A stretch of DNA of 64,000 nt from Durusdinium trenchii (lineage: Eukaryota > Sar > Dinophyceae > Suessiales > Symbiodiniaceae): NCBI GenBank assembly GCA_963970005.1, contig CAXAMN010021361.1, forward strand, positions 1,807,427-1,871,426, read 5' to 3'. This document shows, one piece after another, positions 12,721-22,258 of the stretch. The notes under the pieces were generated by a model, which had not been told where the DNA came from, ran no database searches, and was given only the letters and a program-made list of their open reading frames with translations. Position 1 is the stretch's first letter, and each line of letters opens with the position of its first letter. A program made the position numbers and the translations under genes.

Positions 12721-12792
12721 TCGCACACACGCGGAGCCTGTTGGCCTGACGTGTTCTTGGTCTGCGGCCGCGTGCGGGTGGGCGCACACAAG
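12721..12792 (+). CDS. BTB exon 1 of the series
   Basis: Twenty-four codons after GCTGCTCAG. It contains DVFLVCGRVRVGAHK, the first core strands of a BTB fold, and stops exactly after AHK at AAG/GTGCTG. Confidence 0.6.
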
Positions 12793-15657
12793 GTGCTGCA
12801 GCTGAGCCCTGCTGGAGGGCTTGATGGGTCACAGAGATGACACGGTAAATGTTGAGAGTCGAAATCCAAAGATGTTTAACTGTAAATCGTGAGTCGTCCT
12901 TGAACATCTCAAGAGTTCTTTCATCAACTATAGGTCTTTGTAGCAGGCTTGGGTGTCATGGGTACTTGTATATCTTAGCGGCGGGTAAATATACGGTACG
13001 GTAAATATATGAAATCCAACTTTTATTTCTGCTTGCGGGGAGTTAGGGAGAGTTTGGCTAGCAGCAAACGTTTATAGTTCACCGAATGAACTCAAATGAT
13101 CATTTAATACTTGAACCTGTCGGGATGATGCTGCAGCTATACAGTCGGTATACACAGTGAATTCAGGGGTGCCCTGGCACTTGCACCCTCCTAGGTTCAA
13201 CAGAAGCACTGTTCAATATTTTAAAAGAATCATATAGATCTTAGTCTTGGACGTTTACAAGTCTTTGAGTTGGGTCGAGATCCTGAGAGAATCCCCTGAA
13301 TCAGAGACATCCCCCAACTGAGCCTAACTTTGTGAACCAGTATATAGAATGGTCCTTTCTGGAGTGTTGAAAGAGGTTGAAGCAAATAAACACATCATAT
13401 ATGGCTACAGACCTAGCATGATACAGCTAACTCACCAACAGCTGTCCGGCACGGAGGCCGTCTTGGCAAGCTTCTCCGATGTGCTGCAGATCAAGTTCCT
13501 GGGCACGACCACGAAAGCGCTGGAGATGGGCCAGAAGTGGAAACTGTGTCGCCCACAGGAAGTGCCAGACAGAATCACCAAGGTCTAGGAGAATCAAAGC
13601 TTGACATGAAAGTGGCAATAGCTCAATGAAACCAACAGCCAGCCTATCCGCCTATCCACGAAGAATTTGGCACACCAGCCCTTTTGGGGGCTTTTGGGCT
13701 TTCGATGGTCGCCGGACCTCTTCAGATTTGAGGTTTCACGGTGCCTTCAGCGATGCTTCCGACAAAATCCTCAAAGTGACGCAGAGCCTCGACGCAGCTG
13801 GGACAGCAGCTGCAGCATCCAATCTGGGCAGTGTTTGAATGTATTTGATGTTGTAGGATTCCAAGTCACTTCTGAGCATCATCACCAAGCAATTGTTCCT
13901 TCAAAGGCGACAACTAATCAGTCTTTCGCCTTTCGCCTTTAGCGCGTTTTCGGTGATTTGGGCTTCCAGCATTTGCTGTTCTGTCGAAAGATATCCAGTC
14001 CACACACAACGGCAAGGCGGAACCTCTATGTACTGTGTGCATTCCGGATCGGTCGACATTTACATAGAGGTATTATTTCCGGATCGGTCGGTATTCCGGA
14101 TCATACCTTTATTATCAAGTGTTAAAAGGTCAGTATTTTGTTGATGTTGTCTTCATGAGGCAATTTGGCCAATGAAGGCGAGAAAAACGGGAACAACAAG
14201 CTTCTTGGTGAAGCTCCCAAGTGAAAGAGCAATATTTTGGATCCAACAAACATCACTCCAAGGTGGAACAAAACACAATGCCCACGGTGCAACCAACCGA
14301 TCCGTCCTCAAACCCAGGATGTTCGAATGTGTTCGATTTGTTTGGTTTTCTCCCAACCCCTGAACCCGTCCGGGCGCCCCGATTCGAAGCCTGATGCTCG
14401 GCAGCAACCTCTCCAGGTGATCCGCGCTGTGGTGGAGTTCCTTTACACCGGACACTGCGACGTGGACATCGCTTCCCTGGGCGAACTCGTGGTGCCCGGA
14501 CGGTGGACTTGGGATGGTGGACTTTGGATGGGTTTGGTACGTTTTGGGACTGATTTGGTGTGGTTTTGGTCAGTGGATTCCGAATCTGATTCCTTGCAAT
14601 GATTGGGACGTGTTTGGAGGACAAGGCGTACACGAGATGGTGGGACTTGGTGGGACTTTACCGACATGTGCGCTGGGACGGTGTGACGACTTGCGGGAAC
14701 GCTTGGAGATGTTTGGAGTTACAAACCGCAGGCGACGGCTACCCGGGTGCCACAACTTGTGGGCGTGAATCGAGGTAGGCTTTGGAGAAAAAGGGGTGTC
14801 TCAATGAATGATTCCAGTGGTGGCCTCACCTCCTGGAGAATCTATCTTGGAATAATCTTGATGGAATCTTTCACTTGACCAAGGTAGTGGGTCGAGGTCC
14901 ACCCATAGAGTGTAGACTTATTTGGGAATACTTGTGCAAGAGGAAAGAAAAGAACTAAACATTCAAGCTTTCACCAAGAGGGCATCTATATATGCTTGGC
15001 TATTCCTTTGCCCACTACCAGCCCCAAGCTCTGTCCTTGGCCATTCCCCTGTCCACTTCCTCATGTGCCAAGGGATTCTTGATATCTGGACCACCCCCTA
15101 GAATAATTTCCTGCATTGGCTGCCATTGCCCCTCCCACGGATCTTGCCATTCTTTTATTGCCATTCCCACAGCTCCCCCAACGCTTTCACCAAGAGATCC
15201 TTGGCGATTCCTGTGCCAACGAGCTGTTCTATCAAACATGGGTTGGAAGATGTTGGAAGTCAAATCGTACCAAGATGCCAGAATATTATTCCGCAATGTG
15301 AATCATAATGTGAATGATACTGTGCCATAAGGCATCATATTCAGAATCTATGTGGAAGGTGGTCAGCTAAAGCTCCCCTCGCAACACAGCAGCAAAATAT
15401 GGTTTGCTGGACAGACGGGGGCCCGAGGATGGGTCCAAGGATAGGCCTGGGCCCTGTTTCACCTGCCGTCACCCCATGACGATCGCCGCTGCCTGCGCTG
15501 CTTGCGCCCCTTGGGGTACTGTAAACTGCAGTTGAGTGAGGTGCTGGCGGACTTTTGGCAGTCAGACATCCTCTTGGAGGCGGCCAGCCAGTCCTGGTAC
15601 AAGCTGCCCATCGTGCACCAGTTTGAGGCGCGTCAACTAGGACGGGTCACCATGATG
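12721..15657 (+). CDS. BTB/POZ-domain gene region (four exons)
   Basis: Four exons (12721-12792, 13457-13582, 14417-14488, 15532-15657) all begin and end in phase 0. Joined in order they give about 132 residues with BTB/POZ features. First comes DVFLVCGRVRVGAHK (core strand and the A-H-K/R motif), then AVLASFSDVLQIKF. Next are PQEVPDR and VIRAVVEFLYTGHCDVDI, matching the usual L.FLYTG region, and last DILLEAASQSWYKLP, matching the late helix with A..Y.L. BTB domains are protein-interaction modules, often Cullin-3 adaptors. Partner domains such as Kelch or MATH were not recognised. Splice borders are AG and GT throughout. The gene probably extends in both directions. Confidence 0.65.
13457..13582 (+). 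CDS. BTB exon 2 of the series
   Basis: Forty-two codons after ACGGAG and before GTCTAG. It opens with AVLASFSDVLQ, which continues AHK from exon 1 just as in BTB proteins, and ends with CRPQEVPDRITK, the usual acidic turn before the next helix. Confidence 0.6.
13583..14416. other. Intron between BTB exons 2 and 3
   Basis: Holds a GC-rich frame at about 13746-13837 that could be an alternative or decayed exon, and the inverted-repeat patch at 14018-14075. Direct joining of 13582 to 14417 already gives a continuous BTB sequence. Confidence 0.4.
14018..14075. repeat. Small inverted repeat with flanking direct repeats
   Basis: ACCTCTATGTA and its complement TACATAGAGGT bracket CATTCCGGATCGGTCGAC. 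Related CCGGATCGGTCG copies follow at about 14080 and a CCGGATC half-copy at about 14095. Confidence 0.5.
14417..14488 (+). CDS. BTB exon 3 of the series
   Basis: Twenty-four codons after CTCCAG and before GTGGTGCC. VIRAVVEFLYTGHCDVDI is the most diagnostic BTB stretch in the window. Confidence 0.65.
15532..15657 (+). CDS. BTB exon 4 of the series
   Basis: Forty-two codons after AACTGCAG and before GTAAGG. It contains DILLEAASQSWYKLP then HQFEARQLG, like the helix that closes BTB domains. Confidence 0.55.
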
Positions 15658-16241
15658 GTAAGGTTGATTGAAGCGGGGAGGTCAAAGCATATTGGGGGCA
15701 GGACGCATGAAGATCATTAGGCGGCCTGATGACGTTCTTGGCCTGAGGCCTGAGGTGACAGACAGTTTTTGTTGTTTTTCTATTTTTGTTTGGCTCAAAT
15801 TACAAGATCATTTTTACCTCTGATGATTGAGATGATCTTTGAGGTTGGCTGCATGGGACTTCAAACTGTTGGTCCAGCCTTGGAACTCTGCAGATGTGAC
15901 CTGTTTTGATCAAATCAATGACACCATGTGTAGATGTAGAATCTCTTCAGGGTCCTTACACAGATCACTTGCTGCACAGTATCGGACGTCCTTTTGATAA
16001 AGGAACTCCTTTCAGTTTGCTGAAACCCATGCCAGCCTGGGTTTGTGGATCCATGATTAGCCAGGGTGCAAAAGGTAGTAATGGACCCTGGAGTATCATC
16101 CTAGAATGGATACAAACCGTTTCCAATATCGCTTAGTATTGTTTAGTTGGGATGTAGTGCTTCTGCCGCTGGGGCTACATGTCTTGTTGACAGTGAGATT
16201 GGGACGGACTTGTCCCTGTCCCTTACCATCGCGTTCGCCAG

Positions 16242-16365
16242 GTCCTATCCAGCTTGGATGAGGAGTCCTTGGTCCCTCGTGCAATGGTTGGCGCGGACTC
16301 TCAGAGGGTCCAACATGCCACTGGCAGCGCGCTGCGCTTGGCTGTCGTGCTATGCGATGTTCAGA
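16242..16365 (+). CDS. Putative exon downstream of the BTB exons
   Basis: After GTTCGCCAG the phase-0 frame reads VLSSLDEESLVPRAMVGAD, then QHATGSALRLAVVLCDVQ, with strong G/C third positions. It starts in the phase left by the BTB exon at 15657. The donor is uncertain. Confidence 0.5.
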
Positions 16366-16390
16366 GATGTTCAGAGCAAGACTTTCCCAA

Positions 16391-16479
16391 ACACTCCATG
16401 TATGGAATAATCTACATTGAATGATCGAATCATTGGAGTGGTTTCAGGGCAATGTTGGTATATTCCATACATGGGGTGT
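16391..16479. mobile_element. Short TIR element (89 bp)
   Basis: The left end ACACTCCATGTATGGAATA matches the complement of the right end TATTCCATACATGGGGTGT with one mismatch. The spacer is about 50 bp. MITE-like; no coding sequence and no clear target duplication. Confidence 0.6.
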
Positions 16480-16649
16480 CTGGGTGTTGTTGGATGAAGT
16501 TGATTTCTTTGTTTGGTCCGTTTTGTAGCAGGTCAACCTCGACCATGTTTCAAAAATTACGCCTACTATTGCATTAAAGGCGACCCCTCGCATCAACATG
16601 TTTCATGGGAATGGCAGCCATCCGTCGGCCGCTAGACCTTTGGGAGCAG

Positions 16650-16767
16650 ATCGTTCTGGCCGCATCCTCGGTCCCTCCCTCTCCACCCTCGGTCGTTCGA
16701 ATCACCAGGCGCCTTGGTCGATTCCTTGGGACAAAGCTTCGGGCACGCGTCCCAGCGCTTTCCGCAT
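16650..16767 (+). CDS. Putative exon, basic
   Basis: After GGGAGCAG the phase-0 frame reads IVLAASSVPPSPPSVVRITR, then RLGRFLGTKLRARVPALS. GC-rich third positions. A TGA follows near 16768, so a donor must lie at or before it. Confidence 0.4.
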
Positions 16768-17665
16768 GATCACTGCTGCTTGGCGCTTTCAGTCTTCATC
16801 CGGTCGCAGACTGGGTGTCAAAAACACCGGCCAAAAGCCGAAAAGCCGGAGAAACGGTGCGGAAGGCTGCGGGAGGAACATTGAGGAGCAAAAACAGAAC
16901 TGGAGTGGGGATGATAGGTAGTCTTTGGAAGGATGCCGCCTGGAAGTAATGTGTAGTGTGGAACATCAACACCCCATAATCAAAGAGTCTCTACCATGTG
17001 TTTAGGACGTTTCGTTGACACTTGCCCTGCAAAAGCCTTTGGTTTTAAACATATCGATGTTATATATACTAGATTTTAATTGTCAGTTCTTGTTGATCAT
17101 TCTTGACCAATTCTTCTTTTAGCTTTCAGCCATTTGACTCCAAACTTCCCTGGATTCCCCCAAAATCCACATCGTTGGTACTAGTATGAATATCCGTGTT
17201 GAAACCTACTGCACTGTATCAACAAATTGTTCAATTCACCAAGGGCCAATAGGATTAACCTGTTCATTCCCTTTGGTCATCCTTTTGATTCCTCTTTGAT
17301 GTTTTGTTTTTCCGTTTCGTCCCAATTCGTTTGATTTATATCTATTAATCATTGCTAGTTTCCCTGATACTTCGAGTTTCCCTGAGTATCCGTTTGTTAC
17401 TGTATTCCTTTTGGATCCGATTGGTTTCCTTTTTCACCTTAAGCAGATTTATATAGATAGTCAACGGGGAATGAGATGAAAGAACACCGAGCAGCAGGAA
17501 GCAAAACAAGGTCCTTACGATACCTCAGGTTGGTTAGGATCTCACGGATTGAAGGACAACGGACACGGGGTCTAGGCTTCAAAGAGCCCACACGATTGAA
17601 TTTTTGGGCTTTTGTTTGGTAAGACGTCACCGTTTGGATCTGGTCGACACGGATCAACGTCTGAG

Positions 17666-17820
17666 GCGGACGTGGGACGACGCAAACTGCCTTCGGATGG
17701 ACCATGTCAACGTCTGAGGCTGGAAATTGCTGCGAGAACTGCACGAGTGGCTTGCAAGAATGCCTCCTGGCAAGCAGAGATGGCATGCCGTTGGAGAATG
17801 CCTCAAACTGAGTGGCAGTG
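17666..17820 (+). CDS. Putative exon
   Basis: After GTCTGAG the phase-0 frame reads ADVGRRKLPSDGPCQRLRL, then EIAARTARVACKNASWQAE and MACRWRMPQTEWQ. The helical pattern suggests real protein. The donor is unclear, and the third-position signal is weaker than in neighbours. Confidence 0.4.
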
Positions 17821-18225
17821 TATCACACCTACACATTCTCCCAGTGTGAATGTCCTAAAATTGTAATAAAATATACTGATACGATATAAGTTATATACAG
17901 TATATACACTGAATATACGGTATATACATGCACAATCATACATACACATATATCAATAGGCAGTTATTAGGCATTTACACGCACATTTCTTGGACTTGTT
18001 TGATCAGTTTGTTTAGCGCAACCCACCGCTTAGTGGGAACAGAAGGTTTCTTCCGACCACCTGCCTTCCAGTGAGGAACTGTCCATAAGAGTTAATAAGA
18101 GCTTGTTTTCTTCCTGGTGGCGAAACCATGTGTGCGAATCGTTGATTTGATGTTCTATATTTGTTTTTGTGTGTGTGTGCGGAATTCAATCCCCAAGTGA
18201 CTGAATGACCGACCTGACTTGACCT

Positions 18226-18325
18226 AGCAGCGTTCTTGCTCCTAGTAGCAATGCCAGGAGCCCCTAGTAGCGTCCTTGCTCCTAGTAGTAAGGTCAGGAG
18301 CCCCTAGTAGCGTCCTTGCTCCTGA
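18226..18325 (+). repeat. CTAG-family minisatellite
   Basis: Two and a half 40 bp units of CTTGCTCCTAGTAGCAATGC followed by CAGGAGCCCCTAGTAG. Intronic. Confidence 0.85.
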
Positions 18326-18660
18326 TTCTCTACATGATTTCAATAGTCATGACATTAAGGTCTTCTTGGGAGGCAGACCATGGCAGATCCATCCATGTCC
18401 GATGCATCCTGTTCACTGGCGCCATAGATCAAACCGAACCTCAAAAAACTGTGTGTGTGTGTCCAGGACTTTGTTCTCTTCATATATTCATTACTTGGAC
18501 ATGTTCAAGGAACTTTCAGATCCCCTATCCCATCCCCTTTCCTTCGCTCGTAGGGCTCAGAGTGACCCGTGGACCACAAGTACGCACGGGCAAAGACGAG
18601 GCCTGAAACTGCCGTGGCTCGGCTGCGACATTGGCTCTCCATGGAGGAGGCTCGTGGCAG

Positions 18661-18723
18661 ATGGTGCCGAACGGAGCTGAGCAGTTGGCGGCAGCGGTGT
18701 TTGCGGTGTTTGGCGGAGGGGTG
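18661..18723 (+). CDS. Putative exon
   Basis: Twenty-one codons, MVPNGAEQLAAAVFAVFGGG then V, between CGTGGCAG and GTGAAAAG, phase 0 at both ends. Third positions are nearly all G or C. It is compatible in phase with the next exon at 19199. Confidence 0.5.
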
Positions 18724-19198
18724 GTGAAAAGGAGAGCCCATGTAATGCTGAAGGGAGGCCTTCAAAGTGCTGTGTTGAAATTGTGATAAACAACGACTAT
18801 CAATATGTGGCATCTATACCCCGTTGGCCTGTCGGTTTGTGTAACTTTGGGGGTGCTTGTGGCATTGCTAAATGAAGCAAGGTTGTATATATATATATAT
18901 CCCTGAACTCAACAACAAAACAGGTAGGTTTATTGTGTGTGTGGCATTCTTGTAATTTCTAAGTTTCACCAGTGGAATCAGTGGATATTGATTTCAATGG
19001 TTTTCATGTTGAAACTTTACACCGCTCAGACATGACACACTTACATGAAACAAAAGGGTCCCTTCAGACTTTTGCTTCTCCCTTTGTTCCATCATATTCC
19101 TCATGTCTCCTCATCCTTATCATCTCCTGTAGCTCGACCGTGGTGCACTACTCCAAACTCCAAGTCTTCAATCGAATTCGCACGGGATTCGTGTCCAG

Positions 19199-19348
19199 GA
19201 TGAGCTTCCAAAGACCCTGGAGCGCTTCTTCATCCAGGGCATCAAGGCCAGCTGGCACCGGGAGGGACTCTGTGCCAGACTGCTGAGCAGTGATAGATCA
19301 GCCTGGGTGGGGGGTGAAGCAATCGCCAAGAGAGGCAGAACCGCCAAG
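19199..19348 (+). CDS. Putative exon, well bounded
   Basis: Exactly 50 codons between GTGTCCAG and GTAGGAG, phase 0. It reads DELPKTLERFFIQGIKASW, then HREGLCARLLSSDRSAW and GGEAIAKRGRTAK. One of the most protein-like exons on the + strand. The family is not recognised. Confidence 0.6.
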
Positions 19349-19569
19349 GTAGGAGAACGTCTTGTTAATTGAAAGTTCTGCTGTTCTGTTGGGCTCCCCT
19401 GCCGGAATACTAGCGCTGACCAGATCCATCTAAATGGTGCATTTGCATGATTCTTGGAACATCCCTTTTAATTCAGGGTATAGCAGAAGCACCATGCTCG
19501 CCAAACCATAGCCGCAGTATATATAAATTATATAGCAATCAGTAGTCGAAGTGAGTGTAGAAGTTCATG

Positions 19570-19625
19570 TTGGAGGCCATCGCTAGTAGGTTTGAGGCCA
19601 TTGCTATTAGGTTGGAGGCCATCAC
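19570..19625 (+). repeat. 21 bp minisatellite, locus 1
   Basis: Two and a half copies of TTGGAGGCCATCGCTAGTAG plus G. The same unit recurs 25 kb away at 45105-45160. Confidence 0.75.
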
Positions 19626-20109
19626 AAAAAAACAAGAACATAGATAACACATGAATATGTTTTATAAGTTCATGTTTGATTCCAATCACGTTCGACCCCC
19701 CAAAAAGCGAAGGAGAGTCAAGAGGTTTAAAAGAACATAATTTTTTCACCCATCCTTTGGCTAAGAGTCGGGGAGTAGCAATGTGTGAGAGGGAACATGT
19801 TTCTTGTGTGTTTCTTGATCCTTGACATTGTGACAATGTCCAAACAATGTTCACAAAACTGCAGGCTTGTGCGATGGAATTGGTTAGACTATGTGAATTA
19901 ACAGGAACATCCAGGAACTAATCTATATGCCTTCCCTGACCCACCCAAGTCGGGGCGGGGCTTCGGATGGCAACCATCTACAATGGGTTTGGGGCCCGTT
20001 CTGCCATCTCCCATACAGACCATGTGCTTCAACAAGAAAAAAGCACCAGAGGGAATCGGAATCAGGAATCCCCTCTTCCTCCTCGCTCAAGCACAATATG
20101 TAGCCGCAG

Positions 20110-20216
20110 GCGGCCTCTCTGCCATCACAAGAGGAAGAGCTCCGGCAGCTGCTGCGCAAGAGGAATCTGAAGGCACGGAACATTGCGCTGCTTGGGAGAT
20201 ATGGTCCATTTTCAGG
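20110..20216 (+). CDS. Putative exon, coiled-coil-like
   Basis: After GCCGCAG it reads AASLPSQEEELRQLLRKRNL, then KARNIALLGRYGPFSG, and ends two bases into a codon before GTGGGC. The next exon (22185) starts with the single base needed, giving Gly. Confidence 0.6.
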
Positions 20217-20590
20217 GTGGGCACGTGTTGTGCTGGTACTATAGTGTTACACATAGTTACATCAATGTTGTCGTTGAACAAATATCCTACACCGTCTACG
20301 ATGAACAATGCCCACTTGCAATGTCAATGTGTTAGGTAACATAGACAGTGCCTCCTGTTGCGTGCTGAGGTCAGGGCCGAACTGGGCCAACATCGATTTT
20401 CAGGACACTGACCCAAAACGTTTTTCAGTCCTGACCCCATCGACCTCCAACACCCACAAGATCTAACAAGCATTAGTCATCAACCCCTATATACAAATGT
20501 GAGGATGGGTCAAATCTGGAGGCCTGTCGATCGTGTGACCAAGTCTCGTGGTAGGGCAGCCAAGGTCTCCTGGTTTTGACCCACAGGCAT

Positions 20591-20981
20591 GTGTGTGTAA
20601 CCCTTGGAATCATAGGGATCCTTTTGGATTTGTTCGGTTGGCTTTTGTCAGAGCAGGGGGCCCATGGACACTTGGATGGCATGGGCCAACGAAGACCCAT
20701 CCAAGCTGTCGTGAAAACGTACCTGCTTGGTGCACCTGGGCGCATTATAAGACGCAGCTGGTGGCCACCCTTCTTCCTTTTGTAAAGTGCTAGTGAGCTC
20801 CGCAGACTTGCACGTCACGACGTCATCTTGTCGGTTCGTCGCTCGTCTTTCTCCCTTTGGGCCCTACTTCCTCTTGAAGACCTCCAGGATCCAGTGGTTT
20901 ATACATGTACCCTTAGGAAATGGAACCCTAGGCCGGCGTGTGGCACCGCTTTCAGTTCAGTACACCCTATCCTAAGTGTGT
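20591..20981 (+). repeat. 391 bp direct repeat, copy A
   Basis: Near-identical to 21747-22139, with an offset of 1156-1158 bp and a few single-base differences. The repeats bracket about 765 bp of GC-rich then CT-rich DNA. Copy A runs into a 222-codon open frame that turns into pyrimidine-repeat translation and is not credited as a gene. Confidence 0.85.
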
Positions 20982-21350
20982 TTGGCCTCGTGCCAACCCG
21001 GGATGAGCCCGCAGAGTGCCTCCCGTGGACCCGTCGAACGGGTGTCGAACGTATCCATTGCCCGGATACAGAGCAGCTCGCAGCGAGCGTAGGTGGCCTA
21101 GGCCGTACGTACGATGATTTTTGTCTCATCTTTGGAATTCCAAGTTGGCTCATGCCTTTACGTGACCGTAGCGGTCAAAGGTGGCAGCCCCTGGGCAAGC
21201 CGTACGTGGTCGCAGCGACCGAAGTCTGTTCAAGGTTCTTTGGAACCTGTCGCGAGCTTAGTCCCCCCTCCTCCCCCTTCCCTTCCCCTTTCTTTCTTTC
21301 TTTGCTTTCTGGTGTTTTCCTGAATGGAATACTCAGGATCTCCCCTCTCT

Positions 21351-21575
21351 TTCTTTGGTGTGTCCCTGGACGATTGTTCGTAGCTGGGAACACCTTCCTT
21401 TCTCTCCTCTCCCTCTCTCTCCCTCTCTCTTTCTTTCCTTCTCTCTTTCCTCTCTTTACCCTCTTCCTTGGGTGTCCCTGGATGCTTTCGTCATAGCTGG
21501 GAACCCTTTTCCTCTCTTCCTTTGGTGTGTCCCTGGACGCGTGTGTCGTAGCTGGGAACACCTTCTTCCCCTTTC
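21351..21575 (+). repeat. CT-rich DNA with a triplicated motif
   Basis: The motif GGTGTGTCCCTGGACG with TAGCTGGGAACACCTT occurs near 21356 and 21522, and in diverged form near 21470. The copies are separated by long CT runs. Confidence 0.65.
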
Positions 21576-21642
21576 CTTTCTTCTCTTTCTTTCTCTCTTC
21601 TCTCCCTACCCCTCCCTCCCGTCAGGACCTTAGTGTGGGTTG

Positions 21643-21720
21643 CTACTAGGGGCTCCTGGCCTTACTACTTTGACGCTACTTTGGTGCTTCTAGGGGTTCC
21701 TGGCCTTACTACTAGGCGCA
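21643..21720 (-). repeat. CTAG-family copies, reverse orientation
   Basis: CTACTAGGGGCTCCTGGCCT and a diverged second copy. It lies directly before direct repeat copy B. Confidence 0.8.
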
Positions 21721-21746
21721 AGAGATGCCTCCCCTCGGGGAGGCGT

Positions 21747-22139
21747 GTGTGTGTAACCCTTGGAATCATAGGGATCCTTTTGGATTTGTTCGGTTGGCTT
21801 TTGTCAGAGCAGGGGGGCCCATGGACACTTGGATGGCATGGGCCAACGAAGACCCATCCAAGCTGTCGTGGAAAACGTACCTGCTTGGTGCACCTGCGCG
21901 CATTATAAGACGCAGCTGGTGGCCACCCTTCTTCCTTTTGTAAAGTGCTAGTGAGCTCCGCAGACTTGCACGTCACGACGTCATCTTGTCGGTTCGTCGC
22001 TCGTCTTTCTCCCTTTGGGCCCTACTTCCTCTTGAAGACCTCCAGGATCCAGTGGTTTATACATGTACCCTTAGGAAATGGAACCCTAGGCCGGCGTGTG
22101 GCACCGCTTTCAGTTCAGTACACCCTATCCTAAGTGTGT
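21747..22139 (+). repeat. 391 bp direct repeat, copy B
   Basis: Second copy of 20591-20981. It ends at CCTAAGTGTGT, 46 bases before the exon at 22185. Confidence 0.85.
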
Positions 22140-22184
22140 GTGACGCGAAGCTGGTGCCAGACCTGGCTGCCTGAAGCCATGCAG

Positions 22185-22258
22185 CGGCGCATCGTCGGAG
22201 CTCTTGGAGGGAACTCGCCTCATGCGAGACGCACGGGGGTTCGCCTTCGCTAAGCATG
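22185..22258 (+). CDS. Putative exon
   Basis: 74 bases between CATGCAG and GTGTGTC. Read with one carried base it gives GASSELLEGTRLMRDARGFA then FAKH, and leaves one base. This phase fits both the exon before (20216) and the exon after (24487). Confidence 0.55.

Noticed and set aside
15781..15805. Relic of the dinoflagellate spliced leader (TTTGGCTCAA)
   Set aside because: Only about ten bases agree with the known leader end; too short and too common to claim.
20828..21496. 222-codon + strand open frame as a gene
   Set aside because: Its first part lies in a duplicated repeat and its last part is translation of CT-rich DNA (runs of Ser, Leu, Phe, Pro). No splice or codon signal.
20591..22139. 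Full LTR retrotransposon
   Set aside because: Only 765 bp between the repeats, no coding domains, no TG..CA ends and no target duplication.
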